Positions 1 to 7,744 of a stretch of DNA of 13,726 nucleotides are shown here, one piece after another; position 1 is the first letter of the stretch; every line of letters starts with the position of its first letter. The notes beneath the pieces were generated by a model, which saw only the letters and a program-made list of their open reading frames with translations, searched no databases and had not been told where the DNA came from. The translations under genes were made by a program, and so were the position numbers. The stretch comes from an uncultured bacterium (GTDB lineage Bacteria > Patescibacteriota > Saccharimonadia > Saccharimonadales > Saccharimonadaceae), in NCBI GenBank assembly GCA_937922985.1, contig CALAKV010000048.1, forward strand, positions 1 to 13,726. The letters are read 5' to 3'.

Positions 1-21
1 CAAGTCCCTCATCGCCCACCA
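1..21 (+). tRNA. tRNA, 3' end only (cut by window edge), probably tRNA-Ile
   Basis: The first bases read as the end of a tRNA. They give the last part of a T-loop (CAAGT), the 3' T-stem strand CCCTC (6-10), the 3' acceptor strand ATCGCCC (11-17), discriminator A18 and an encoded CCA (19-21). The implied 5' acceptor strand is GGGCGAT. Position 70 is C, so the G3:U70 identity pair of tRNA-Ala is absent. A GGGCGAT acceptor is common in tRNA-Ile, the usual 16S-23S spacer tRNA, but the anticodon lies outside the window, so the identity is only a guess. Confidence 0.8.
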
Positions 22-25
22 TAGA

Positions 26-52
26 ACTCCCAAGAGGGAGTGTTTTTATTTT
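26..52 (+). terminator. Intrinsic terminator after the upstream tRNA
   Basis: A 6-bp stem ACTCCC (26-31) / GGGAGT (36-41) with an AAGA loop is followed by G and a T-rich run (43-52). It lies five bases after the CCA of the tRNA, so transcription of the upstream unit should end here, before the 23S gene. Confidence 0.8.
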
Positions 53-76
53 GTAAAAACTTTTCAAAAAAAACTC

Positions 77-105
77 TTGCATTCAAATGTAAAATAATAT
101 ATAAT
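77..105 (+). promoter_or_regulatory. Promoter P1 upstream of the 23S-5S unit
   Basis: A -35 box TTGCAT (77-82), a 17-bp spacer and a consensus -10 TATAAT (100-105) predict a start near 112. No open reading frame or clear RNA gene lies between here and P2 (only a small GTTCA/TGAAC hairpin near 124-136 and an AT-rich stretch). It is therefore most simply the distal promoter of a tandem rRNA pair. Confidence 0.65.
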
Positions 106-213
106 GGTATTTACTTAGCGAACGTTCATCCTGAACCTCTGGCGGAGAGAATATTTATTAAATCAGTAGAAAATGCATTTTAATAGAAAATAAATAAAAT
201 TGCAAAAAAACTA

Positions 214-242
214 TTGACAAAAAATATTCAAAAATATATAAT
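214..242 (+). promoter_or_regulatory. Promoter P2 of the 23S-5S unit (perfect consensus)
   Basis: A perfect TTGACA (214-219), a 17-bp spacer and a perfect TATAAT (237-242) predict a start near 248-249. This is the only fully consensus sigma-70 promoter in the window, as expected for rRNA. The transcribed leader (about 249-414) has no ORF. It holds a small hairpin at 272-286, a boxA-like element and the 5' arm of the processing stem. Confidence 0.85.
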
Positions 243-303
243 AGTAAAGCGTTTAAGATCAGGATAGTGAGTTCGAATCTTTCGAAAGTTGAACTTATGG
301 TTT

Positions 304-314
304 TGCTCTTAAAA
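304..314 (+). promoter_or_regulatory. boxA-like antitermination element in the pre-23S leader
   Basis: The sequence TGCTCTTAAAA closely resembles the rRNA boxA element (TGCTCTTTAAC in E. coli) bound by NusB/S10 in rRNA antitermination complexes, and it sits in the right place. Part of it can also pair with GGGAGC at 316-321, which would mask it. Assignment is by similarity and position only. Confidence 0.5.
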
Positions 315-391
315 TGGGAGCGAGAAATTTAACAATTTGGTGATGTAAAAGAAGATAAGAATTTTAAGATTGACGGCAAGTATTGGTTGTT

Positions 392-410
392 ACCAATTAC
401 TAGTTAAGTC
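392..410 (+). other. 5' arm of pre-23S processing stem
   Basis: Positions 399-410 are perfectly complementary to 3587-3598 (12 bp). The helix continues through 398/3599, one T.T mismatch (397/3600) and five more pairs (392-396/3601-3605). It loops out the whole 23S gene as RNase III processing stems do. The same bases can also join a local hairpin (ATTGGT 382-387 / ACCAAT 392-397), so the leader may refold once the 3' arm is made. Confidence 0.8.
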
Positions 411-694
411 AATGCATAAAAAGGTACTCAAGGGCACACAATGGATGCCTAGACGTATATTACCGATGAAGGACGTGGAAGACTGCGATAAGCTTCGGGT
501 AGCTGTCAACAAGCTTTGATCCGGAGATTTCCGAATGGGGAAACCCAGCACGAGTCATGTCGTGTTGCTCTCAACTGAATACATAGGTTGTGTAGTGGGA
601 ACCACCTGAACTGAAACATCTTAGTAGGGTGAGGAAGAGAAAATAAATAATGATTCTGGGAGTAGTGGCGAGCGAAACTGGAAGAGCCCAAACC

Positions 695-845
695 TTTTAA
701 GTTTCTACTTTGTAGATAAGCTGATAGGCGAATACTTAATAAGGGGTTGTGAAATTACATAAGACCAAGTCAGAATGCTTAACTTTGTTGAGTAGTCTGA
801 CTTGCGATAAAAGGCTATCAACTTTTAGTAAGGTAAGAAATTTGC
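695..845 (+). other. 23S domain I expansion (between helices 15 and 18)
   Basis: Relative to E. coli numbering about 280-310, roughly 130 extra bases lie between AGCCCAAACC (near 685) and the block ending AAAGCCGTGTAC (near 897). The insert folds into hairpins: TCTAC/GTAGA with a TTT loop (704-716), and a rod in which CAAGTCAGA (766-774) pairs with TCTGACTTG (796-804), capped by CTTAAC/GTTGAG (778-783/787-792). It has no ORF and no group I or II intron core that I can see, so an rRNA expansion is more likely than an intron. Boundaries are approximate. Confidence 0.65.
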
Positions 846-2249
846 GTGGTTAGCAGAATAGTTTGAATGACTAGCCAAAGAGCGTGAAAGCCGTGTACGC
901 GAAAACGACGCAGACCTTATATATGTTTTTTCGAGTAGGTCGGGGCACGAGAAACCCTGATTGAATCTGGCTGGACCACCAGCCAAGGCTAAATATAATA
1001 TACGATCGATAGTGAACTAGTACAGCGATGGAAAGGTGAAAAGAACCCCGGGAGGGGAGTGAAATAGAACCTGAAATTGTGTGCCTACAAGGAGTCGGAG
1101 CAGTGCTTGCACTGTGACGGCGTGCTTTTTGTAGAACGATCCAGCGAGTTAATTTCATGCGCCAGGTTAAGTCAAGTGACGGAGCCACAGTGAAAGCGAG
1201 CCTGAATAGGGCGATAAGTGTATGGGATTAGACCCGAAACCGGGTGACCTAACCATGAGCAGGTTGAAGCTGCGGTAACACGCAGTGAAGGACCGAACCA
1301 GTTTGCGCAGTAAAGCATTTGGATGACTTGTGGTTAGCGGTGAAATGCCAATCGAACTCGGAGATAGCTGGTTCTCCTCGAAATAGCTTTAGGGCTAGCG
1401 TCATGTAATATAGCCAACGGGGGTAGAGCTCTGTAAACGACTGGGGCGGGCAACTGTACCCACCGTTAACAAACTACGAATACCGTTGGTGGTACCATGG
1501 CAGTTAGAACATCGGGGCTAAGCTCGGTGCTCAAAAGGGAAACAGCCCAGACCATCATCTAAGGTCCCTAAATTAACACTAAGTGGGAAACAAGGTGAAA
1601 TTTCTTAAACAGCGAGGATGTTGGCTTAGAAGCAGCCATTCATTTAAAGAGTGCGTAACAGCTCACTCGTCAAGAGATTTTGCGTGGAAAATGTAACGGG
1701 GCTAAAGTGTTATACCGAAGATATGGATTTCGTTATTCCTACGGGTTTAACGGAGTGGTAGAGGAGCGTTCCTATCGGCGGTGAAGCTCAATCGTAAGGT
1801 TGGGTGGAGCGTTAGGAAGTGAGAATGCTGGAATGAGTAACCATAAGAAAGGTGAGAATCCTTTCGGCCGTAAGAGCGAGGTTTCCAGGGCTACTGTAAT
1901 AATCCCTGGGTTAGTCGGGCCTAAGCCGAGGCGTAGCAGCGTAGGCGATGGACATCAGGTTAATATTCCTGAACCGGTTATAATTTGTATACTGTGTACG
2001 GTAAATTAGTCGAAGCGGATTATTGGTATATATCCGTCCAACTTAGCGGGAACGCAAAAGGAGTGAAAGTTAATCTACGGATTGACGATTTTGATGAAAG
2101 TACTGGCTAGAAAAGCAGATATACGCGTGGTTATAGCCGCCCGTACCGCAAACCAACACAGGTGCTCGAGTCGAGTAGACTCAGGCTTACGAGAGACCCT
2201 TCGCTAAGGAACTCGGCAAAACAGCGACCGTAACTTCGGGATAAGGTCT

Positions 2250-2399
2250 GCCTCCGCATCATTCGATGCGAGTCGTGTTTCAAGCAATTAGGTTAAGATT
2301 AATGGTATATATGAGTATCTTAAACTTCTTTACCGAGATAGAACAAGTCAAATGGCTTAGCTTGGAACGTGGCAAACTCGTATCAAACGATGCGGAGGC
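2250..2399 (+). other. 23S helix 63 expansion (domain IV)
   Basis: An 11-bp perfect stem (2250-2260 with 2389-2399) encloses 128 nt, where E. coli has a short helix 63 in a region of only about 60 nt. Inside is a further hairpin TTAAGAT (2293-2299) / ATCTTAA (2316-2322). The 5' arm can instead form a local hairpin CGCATC (2255-2260) / GATGCG (2265-2270) with loop ATTC, which excludes the long-range stem. This is the site where eukaryotic ribosomes carry ES27L. Confidence 0.7.
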
Positions 2400-3139
2400 C
2401 GCAGCAAAAGAGCCCACGGAACTGTTTACCAAAAACACAGGTCTCTGCGAACACGAAAGTGGATGTATAGGGGCTGACTCCTGCCCAGTGCTGGAAGGTT
2501 AAGGGGAGTGCTTTACGGTGCGAACTGAAGCCCCAGTGAACGGCGGCGGTAACTATAACCGTCCTAAGGTAGCGAAATTCCTTGTCAGGTAAGTTCTGAC
2601 CCGCACGAATGGAGTAATCATGTGGGCACTGTCTCGGCGAAGGACTCGGTGAAAGTGCATTGGCGGTAAAGATGCCGTCTGTCCATGCCAGGACGAGAAG
2701 ACCCCATGGAGCTTTACTACAGCTTTACATTGACACGGGTTACATCATGTGTAGCATAGGTGGGAGGCTTTGAAGCAGATACGCCAGTATTTGTGGAGCC
2801 ACAGGTGAAATACCACCCTTGATGTAGTCTTTGTCTTACCATTGCCGTTATCCGGTAATGGGACCGTGTATGGTGGGTAGTTTAACTGGGGCGGTTGCCT
2901 CCTAAAGAGTAGCGGAGGCGTTCAAAGGTTGGCTAGCTTCGGATGGAAATCGAAGTGATAGTGCATGCGCAAAAGCCAGCTTGACTGCGAGAATTACAAT
3001 TCGACCAGAGTGGAAACACGGAGCAAGTGACCCGCTGTAAGAACATTGTTCATTGAATGTGGGATCGACAGCGCACACGGATAAAAGTTACCCTGGGGAT
3101 AACAGGCTTATCGCGCCCAATAGTTCACATAGACGGCGC

Positions 3140-3175
<36 letters not shown>

Positions 3176-3189
3176 AGGGGGAGCACCTT

Positions 3190-3260
<71 letters not shown>

Positions 3261-3541
3261 TTATATCCGGCATGGACGTAAGGATTCTTGAGGAGATTTG
3301 TCTCTAGTACGAGAGGACCGAGATGAACGAACCTCTGGTGTATCGATTGTGGCCACCTGCTGCAGTGTCGAGTAGCTATGTTCGGTTAAGATAAGCGCTG
3401 AAAGCATATTAAGCGCGAAACTGACTCCAAGATTAGGAATCCCACGAGGACACAGAAAGATGATCTGTTTGATAGGCGCAAGGTGTAAACCTGGTAACAG
3501 GCTAGCCGAAGCGTACTAATAGTCCAATCGCCTTTTTATGT

Positions 3542-3584
3542 CCATATTCACTAAAATAATCTTGTATTATAGGCGTGAATATGG
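3542..3584 (+). other. Hairpin directly after 23S in the 23S-5S spacer
   Basis: CCATATTCAC (3542-3551) pairs perfectly with GTGAATATGG (3575-3584). The loop holds a small ATAAT/ATTAT hairpin. It begins two bases after the helix-1 strand of 23S and ends just before the 3' arm of the processing stem, so it is probably part of the rRNA maturation structure. Confidence 0.65.
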
Positions 3585-3586
3585 TA

Positions 3587-3605
3587 GACTTAACTAGTAT
3601 TTGGT
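3587..3605 (+). other. 3' arm of pre-23S processing stem
   Basis: This is the complement of 392-410: 12 contiguous pairs, then one mismatch and six further pairs. Part of this arm (TATTTGGT, 3598-3605) can also pair with ACCAAATA (3649-3656) around a GATTATC/GATAATC hairpin (3606-3622), giving a competing local fold. Confidence 0.8.
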
Positions 3606-3676
3606 GATTATCAAGGATAATCGCTAGTCAATCTAAAATCTTGGCATTACCAAATAATACCAAGGACATCGAAATG

Positions 3677-3727
3677 AGGTTTTGGCTCACCGCTTAGGAA
3701 TTTGTGGCGAGTTGAAGCGCAAAACCT
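3677..3727 (+). other. Hairpin just upstream of 5S rRNA
   Basis: AGGTTTTG (3677-3684) pairs perfectly with CAAAACCT (3720-3727). Inside, CTCACCGC (3686-3693) pairs with GTGGCGAG with one A.C mismatch. It ends three bases before helix I of 5S and is likely a processing or insulating element. The spacer holds no tRNA. Confidence 0.6.
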
Positions 3728-3730
3728 TTT

Positions 3731-3838
3731 TTCGGTGCCCATGGCGCTGGGGAAACACCTGTTCTCATTCCGAACACAGAAGTTAAGCCCAGTAGCGGCG
3801 AGCATACTACGAAAGTGGGAAAATAGCACGGTGCCGAA
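3731..3838 (+). rRNA. rrf: 5S ribosomal RNA (short form)
   Basis: Helix I is visible as TTCGGTGCC (3731-3739) with GGTGCCGAA (3830-3838), including two G-U pairs. The conserved CCGAACACAGAAGTTAAGCCC block (3770-3790) matches 5S loop B/helix III. The length is about 108 nt, against the usual 115-120. The missing bases appear to be in helix IV, which looks reduced to CTAC-GAAA-GTGG with a GNRA tetraloop (near 3807-3818). The gene is co-transcribed with 23S and followed at once by a terminator. Confidence 0.93.
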
Positions 3839-3842
3839 TTAT

Positions 3843-3873
3843 AAAAAACTCCTCCTAATCGGTGGAGTTTTTT
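3843..3873 (+). terminator. Intrinsic terminator of the 23S-5S unit
   Basis: A 10-bp stem AAAAAACTCC (3843-3852) / GGAGTTTTTT (3864-3873), extended inside by CC/GG (3854-3855/3861-3862), ends in a run of T. It starts five bases after 5S. Confidence 0.92.
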
Positions 3874-3887
3874 CGTATTAAGATTTG

Positions 3888-3917
3888 TTGAAAAAATAAT
3901 TGAGAGTATGATATAAT
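3888..3917 (+). promoter_or_regulatory. dnaE promoter (extended -10, leaderless transcript)
   Basis: TTGAAA (3888-3893), an 18-bp spacer and TATAAT (3912-3917), preceded by TGA (a TGn extended -10). The expected start is 3924-3926, at or two bases before the dnaE ATG, so there is no room for a Shine-Dalgarno site. Confidence 0.75.
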
Positions 3918-3925
3918 ATAAATAT

Positions 3926-6900
3926 ATGGAATTGGAGGAGAAAATAAAAACGACAAAAACTTTCGAAGAACTCGTTCCGAGTGATTTTGTGCATTTGCAT
4001 ACGCATACATATCACTCACTGCTTGATGGCTTAACTAAAATTGACGATTTGGTTGATAATGTCAAAGCAAGTGGGATGGAAGCCGTAGCTATAACTGACC
4101 ACGGAACAATGTCTGGTGCAATTGAGTTCTTTAAAGAGGCAACTTCAAAAGGGGTTAAGCCTATTTTAGGAATTGAGGCTTATGTTGCAGCACGAACCAG
4201 ATTTGATAGAGATCCAGCACATGACAAGCCGCGTTATCACTTAGTCTTATTGGCAAAAAACCAAATTGGTTGGCAAAATCTATGTTCTCTTACAACGAAA
4301 GCCTGGGTTGAAGGCCAATACTATAAGCCGAGGATTGATCATGATATTATGGCTGAGCATTCAGAAGGTGTTGTTTGCTTGAGCGGTTGTGCTGGTTCTG
4401 AAATTTCAGAATCTATTCGGGCTGGAGATTTTGAAAAAGCAAAAGAACTTGCTAGCTGGTATAAATCAGTTTATGGCGAAGATTTTTATCTTGAATTACA
4501 AGACCATGGTCACCCAGAATGCCCCAATCACTGGGAGGTTCAAAAAGAAATCAATGATGGTCTATTTAGGCTTCATGAAGAACTTGATATCCCAATGGTT
4601 GTAACTTGTGATTCGCACTATTTGACCCATGAGAATCAAGATGCACATGAAATCCTTCTTTGTGTCGGAACTGGCTCTTACTTAAATGATGAAAAACGAA
4701 TGAGCCTAAAAGAATTTGACCTTTTTGTTACTGACCCGAGAGATATTATCAAACGATGGGGAAAGGTCGATCCTGAAATCATTTTGAATACCAAAAGAAT
4801 TGCAGAAAAAGTTAATTTTGAGTTTGAATTTGGTAAGATTTTAATTCCAAAATTTCCACTTCCAGAAGGTGAAGAAAGTGAAAAAGGCTTTTTAGATAAG
4901 TTGGTTTTTCAAGGCTTAGGTGAAAGATATGCTGGAATTCCTGTTGATGAAGTGAAAAAAATGACGATTCCTGAAATTCGCGAGAAACTTTCGAAAGAAG
5001 TTATTGAACGAGTTGATATGGAACTTGGTGTTCTTGATGGAATGGGTTATAATGGTTATTTCTTGATTGTGCAAGATTTTATTAACTGGGGAAAATCTCA
5101 AGGAATTGTTTTTGGGCCAGGGCGGGGTTCGGCTGCTGGTTCAATTATCGCTTATGCCTTACATATTACTGACCTTGATCCACTTGAATATGACTTACTT
5201 TTTGAAAGGTTTTTAAATCCTGATCGAATTTCGATGCCAGATATTGATGTTGATATTCAAGATACGCGCCGAAATGAGGTTATTCAATATTGTACTGATA
5301 AGTATGGCATTGATCGTGTGGCAAATATTGCGACTTTTGGTAAAATGATGGCAAAAAACGCCGTGCGAGATGTGGCGCGAGTTTTGGAGGTTCCGTATTC
5401 TGAAGCTGACCGTATGGCTAAATTAGTTCCAGATCCAAACCAAGGTAGACACATACCACTTCGAGTTTCGCTAGAAAATGACCAAGATTTAAAGCATGAA
5501 TATGAAACTAATCCAACTGCTAAAACTGTTTATGATTTTGCAATGCAGCTTGAAGGCACGATTCGAAACCACGGTGTTCATGCTTGTGGTGTTGTGATTG
5601 CGCCAGACGATTTAGTAAAATATCTACCTCTTGAAATGGCACAAAAAGGTGTTGTGGCAACTCAAGTTCCGATGGGTCAGGTTGAAGATTTAGGTCTTTT
5701 AAAAATGGACTTTTTGGGCCTTAAAAACCTTTCAATTATTTCAACTGCACAAAAAATTGTCAAAAAAACATATGGTATCGATCTTGACCTTTCGAAACTT
5801 GGCCTTGATGATAAAAAGGCTTATGAGTTATTAGCTCGTGGTGATTCAACCGGTGTTTTTCAGCTTGAATCCGCTGGAATGAAGCGATATCTGCGGGAGC
5901 TTAAACCTTCAAAGTTTGAAGATATTATTGCCATGGTTGCGCTTTATCGGCCTGGGCCAATGAGTGAAATTCCAAAATTTATTGCTCGAAAACACGGTGA
6001 AGAGCCAGTTACTTACTATGAAGATCATATGGAGAATGCTCTTAAAAATACTTATGGAATTTTGGTTTATCAGGAGCAGTTTATGCAGATTTCGAAGGAA
6101 GTTTGCGGATTTACTGGTGGTCAAGCGGATACGCTTCGAAAGGCCGTAGGTAAAAAGAAAATTGACTTGATGAAGAAAATGAAGGGCGAGTTTATTGAAG
6201 GAGCGGTAAAACATTCTAACGCCGACAGAGGAAAGGTTGAGGCTTTCTGGGAACATTTGGAGGAATTTGCGAATTATTGTTTTAATAAGTCACATGCGGC
6301 GTGTTATGCTTTAATTGCTTATTGGACGGCCTATATTAAGGCGCATTACCCAGATGCTTTTATGGCGGCGCTAATGACGGCCGACTCTGATGACACCGAC
6401 CGTTTGGCGATTGAAATTGCCGAATGCCGTTCTATGGGAATTGAGGTCCTTGGTCCAGATGTAAATGAATCATTTAAGGATTTTGCAATTGTGCCACACG
6501 AGAATAAAATTCGCTTTGGTCTTTTAGCGGTGAAAGCTGTTGGCGGTGGTGCAGTTAATGCAGTTTTGAATGCTCGAAAAGCTGGTGGAAAATTTACTTC
6601 AATTTTAGATTTTGCGAAACGTGTTAACGCTCGACAATTTAATAAAAAGGCCTGGGATTCATTAATTATGACTGGGGCTTTTGATCAATTCGGAACTCGC
6701 TCGGATTTGCTTTTTAATCTTGAAAGAATACAGGAATATGGTTCGAAATCTCAAAAAGAGGCACTTTCAGGGCAGACGGATTTGTTTGGCTTTGCTGGTG
6801 CTGAAGATATGCGGGTTGAATCATCAATTGAATTAATTAATGCCCCGAAACAGCACACCGATAAAGAGCGTCTAACTTGGGAGCGTGAACTTTTGGGGCT

Positions 6901-7690
6901 TTATGTTTCAGCGCATCCACTCGACAGATATGTTAAATATTTTGAAGAGCAAACTCAGCCACTTTCACAGGTTCAACCGAATACTGACGGCCAAAAAGCG
7001 ACCATCGGTGGAATCGTGATTGATGTTCGAACGATTATAACGAAATCTGGAACAAAAATGGCGTTTGTGAAGATGGAAGACAAAACTTCTGAAGGTGAGG
7101 TGATTATTTTCCCGAATCTTTATTCTGAAATTAGCGAAAAGCTTAAAATTGATACGGTTTTAAAAATTGAAGGAAAAATTTCTGCCCGCGACAGGGAAGG
7201 CAATTTGAAATCTGATGCTCAGATCATAGCGGAAACAGTTTCAATAATAACAGATGAGGAATTGGAAAATTATGAATCAACTGGCCGCAGAGCAGATGGC
7301 TTAAAGGCGAGAAAAGTTCCTCAAACGAAAACAGTTTCGCAAAAAGTTTCAAACACGCAGAAAAAAGCATTTACTCCTAAAAATAATAGTGTGGTTTCGA
7401 ATAAGTCTTCAGAAAAGTCGACATCAAATCCGTCAAGATCAGCAGAAAACTATCAAGCCGAAAAAATACAAAGAGTCTTCGTGCATATTAAAAATCCAAG
7501 TGATCATGAATCATTACTTTCAGTAAAGAAAATCTGTGGAAAATTCCCGGGTATGAGCGAGATAATTTTGGTTCTCGGCGAGGTTGAGAAATCTGCAATT
7601 CGAATGCCATTTAAAGTTGACTCAAATTCAGATTTACCAAAAGAGCTAGTGAGATTACTAGGTGAAGATTGCGTTGTTCTTAAGGATTAA
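3926..7690 (+). CDS. dnaE: DNA polymerase III subunit alpha, DnaE-type
   Basis: This is the replicative polymerase catalytic subunit (1254 aa, usual DnaE size). An N-terminal PHP domain (about 21-240) shows metal-ligand motifs HLH 23-25, DH 58-59, E84, H105 and DSH 229-231, which look intact. The palm holds the catalytic aspartates D441 and D443 (PDIDVD) and D595 (MDFLGL). The fingers and helix-hairpin-helix region follow. A QTDLF motif at 950-954 matches the beta-clamp binding site. An OB fold spans about 1023-1105, then a Ser/Lys/Asn-rich linker (about 1115-1178) and a small C-terminal domain ending VVLKD. There is no exonuclease insertion in PHP, so it is not PolC. The ATG lies 8 nt after a -10 box with no upstream SD. 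A GGAGGAG inside codons 3-5 has no ATG/GTG/TTG at a useful distance. The gene stands alone and converges on eno. Confidence 0.97.
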   Translation: MELEEKIKTTKTFEELVPSDFVHLHTHTYHSLLDGLTKIDDLVDNVKASGMEAVAITDHGTMSGAIEFFKEATSKGVKPILGIEAYVAARTRFDRDPAHDKPRYHLVLLAKNQIGWQNLCSLTTKAWVEGQYYKPRIDHDIMAEHSEGVVCLSGCAGSEISESIRAGDFEKAKELASWYKSVYGEDFYLELQDHGHPECPNHWEVQKEINDGLFRLHEELDIPMVVTCDSHYLTHENQDAHEILLCVGTGSYLNDEKRMSLKEFDLFVTDPRDIIKRWGKVDPEIILNTKRIAEKVNFEFEFGKILIPKFPLPEGEESEKGFLDKLVFQGLGERYAGIPVDEVKKMTIPEIREKLSKEVIERVDMELGVLDGMGYNGYFLIVQDFINWGKSQGIVFGPGRGSAAGSIIAYALHITDLDPLEYDLLFERFLNPDRISMPDIDVDIQDTRRNEVIQYCTDKYGIDRVANIATFGKMMAKNAVRDVARVLEVPYSEADRMAKLVPDPNQGRHIPLRVSLENDQDLKHEYETNPTAKTVYDFAMQLEGTIRNHGVHACGVVIAPDDLVKYLPLEMAQKGVVATQVPMGQVEDLGLLKMDFLGLKNLSIISTAQKIVKKTYGIDLDLSKLGLDDKKAYELLARGDSTGVFQLESAGMKRYLRELKPSKFEDIIAMVALYRPGPMSEIPKFIARKHGEEPVTYYEDHMENALKNTYGILVYQEQFMQISKEVCGFTGGQADTLRKAVGKKKIDLMKKMKGEFIEGAVKHSNADRGKVEAFWEHLEEFANYCFNKSHAACYALIAYWTAYIKAHYPDAFMAALMTADSDDTDRLAIEIAECRSMGIEVLGPDVNESFKDFAIVPHENKIRFGLLAVKAVGGGAVNAVLNARKAGGKFTSILDFAKRVNARQFNKKAWDSLIMTGAFDQFGTRSDLLFNLERIQEYGSKSQKEALSGQTDLFGFAGAEDMRVESSIELINAPKQHTDKERLTWERELLGLYVSAHPLDRYVKYFEEQTQPLSQVQPNTDGQKATIGGIVIDVRTIITKSGTKMAFVKMEDKTSEGEVIIFPNLYSEISEKLKIDTVLKIEGKISARDREGNLKSDAQIIAETVSIITDEELENYESTGRRADGLKARKVPQTKTVSQKVSNTQKKAFTPKNNSVVSNKSSEKSTSNPSRSAENYQAEKIQRVFVHIKNPSDHESLLSVKKICGKFPGMSEIILVLGEVEKSAIRMPFKVDSNSDLPKELVRLLGEDCVVLKD

Positions 7691-7700
7691 AAGTAAAATA

Positions 7701-7731
7701 AAATCTCCAGTTCAATTCTGGAGATTTTTAA
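7701..7731. terminator. Bidirectional terminator between dnaE and eno
   Basis: A 10-bp perfect stem AAATCTCCAG (7701-7710) / CTGGAGATTT (7718-7727) with a 7-nt loop. T-rich sequence follows on the + strand, and the A-rich flank on the left gives a U-tract on the - strand. It lies 10 bases past the dnaE stop and 13 bases past the eno stop, so it can serve both. Confidence 0.9.
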
Positions 7732-7744
7732 TTGTTCTAAATTA

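Noticed and set aside
695..2399. Possible self-splicing introns in 23S
   Set aside because: Both insertions are short (about 130 nt), lack an ORF and lack visible group I (P, Q, R, S) or group II (domain V) core signatures. Expansion segments explain them better.
3541..3730. tRNA gene in the 23S-5S spacer
   Set aside because: The spacer folds into several hairpins but shows no T-loop, anticodon arm or acceptor pairing of a tRNA.
3934..3946. Strong GGAGGAG Shine-Dalgarno-like motif just after the dnaE ATG, suggesting a later start
   Set aside because: No ATG, GTG or TTG follows at a useful distance (only ATA at codon 7), and the first ATG fits the promoter. The motif simply encodes Glu-Glu.
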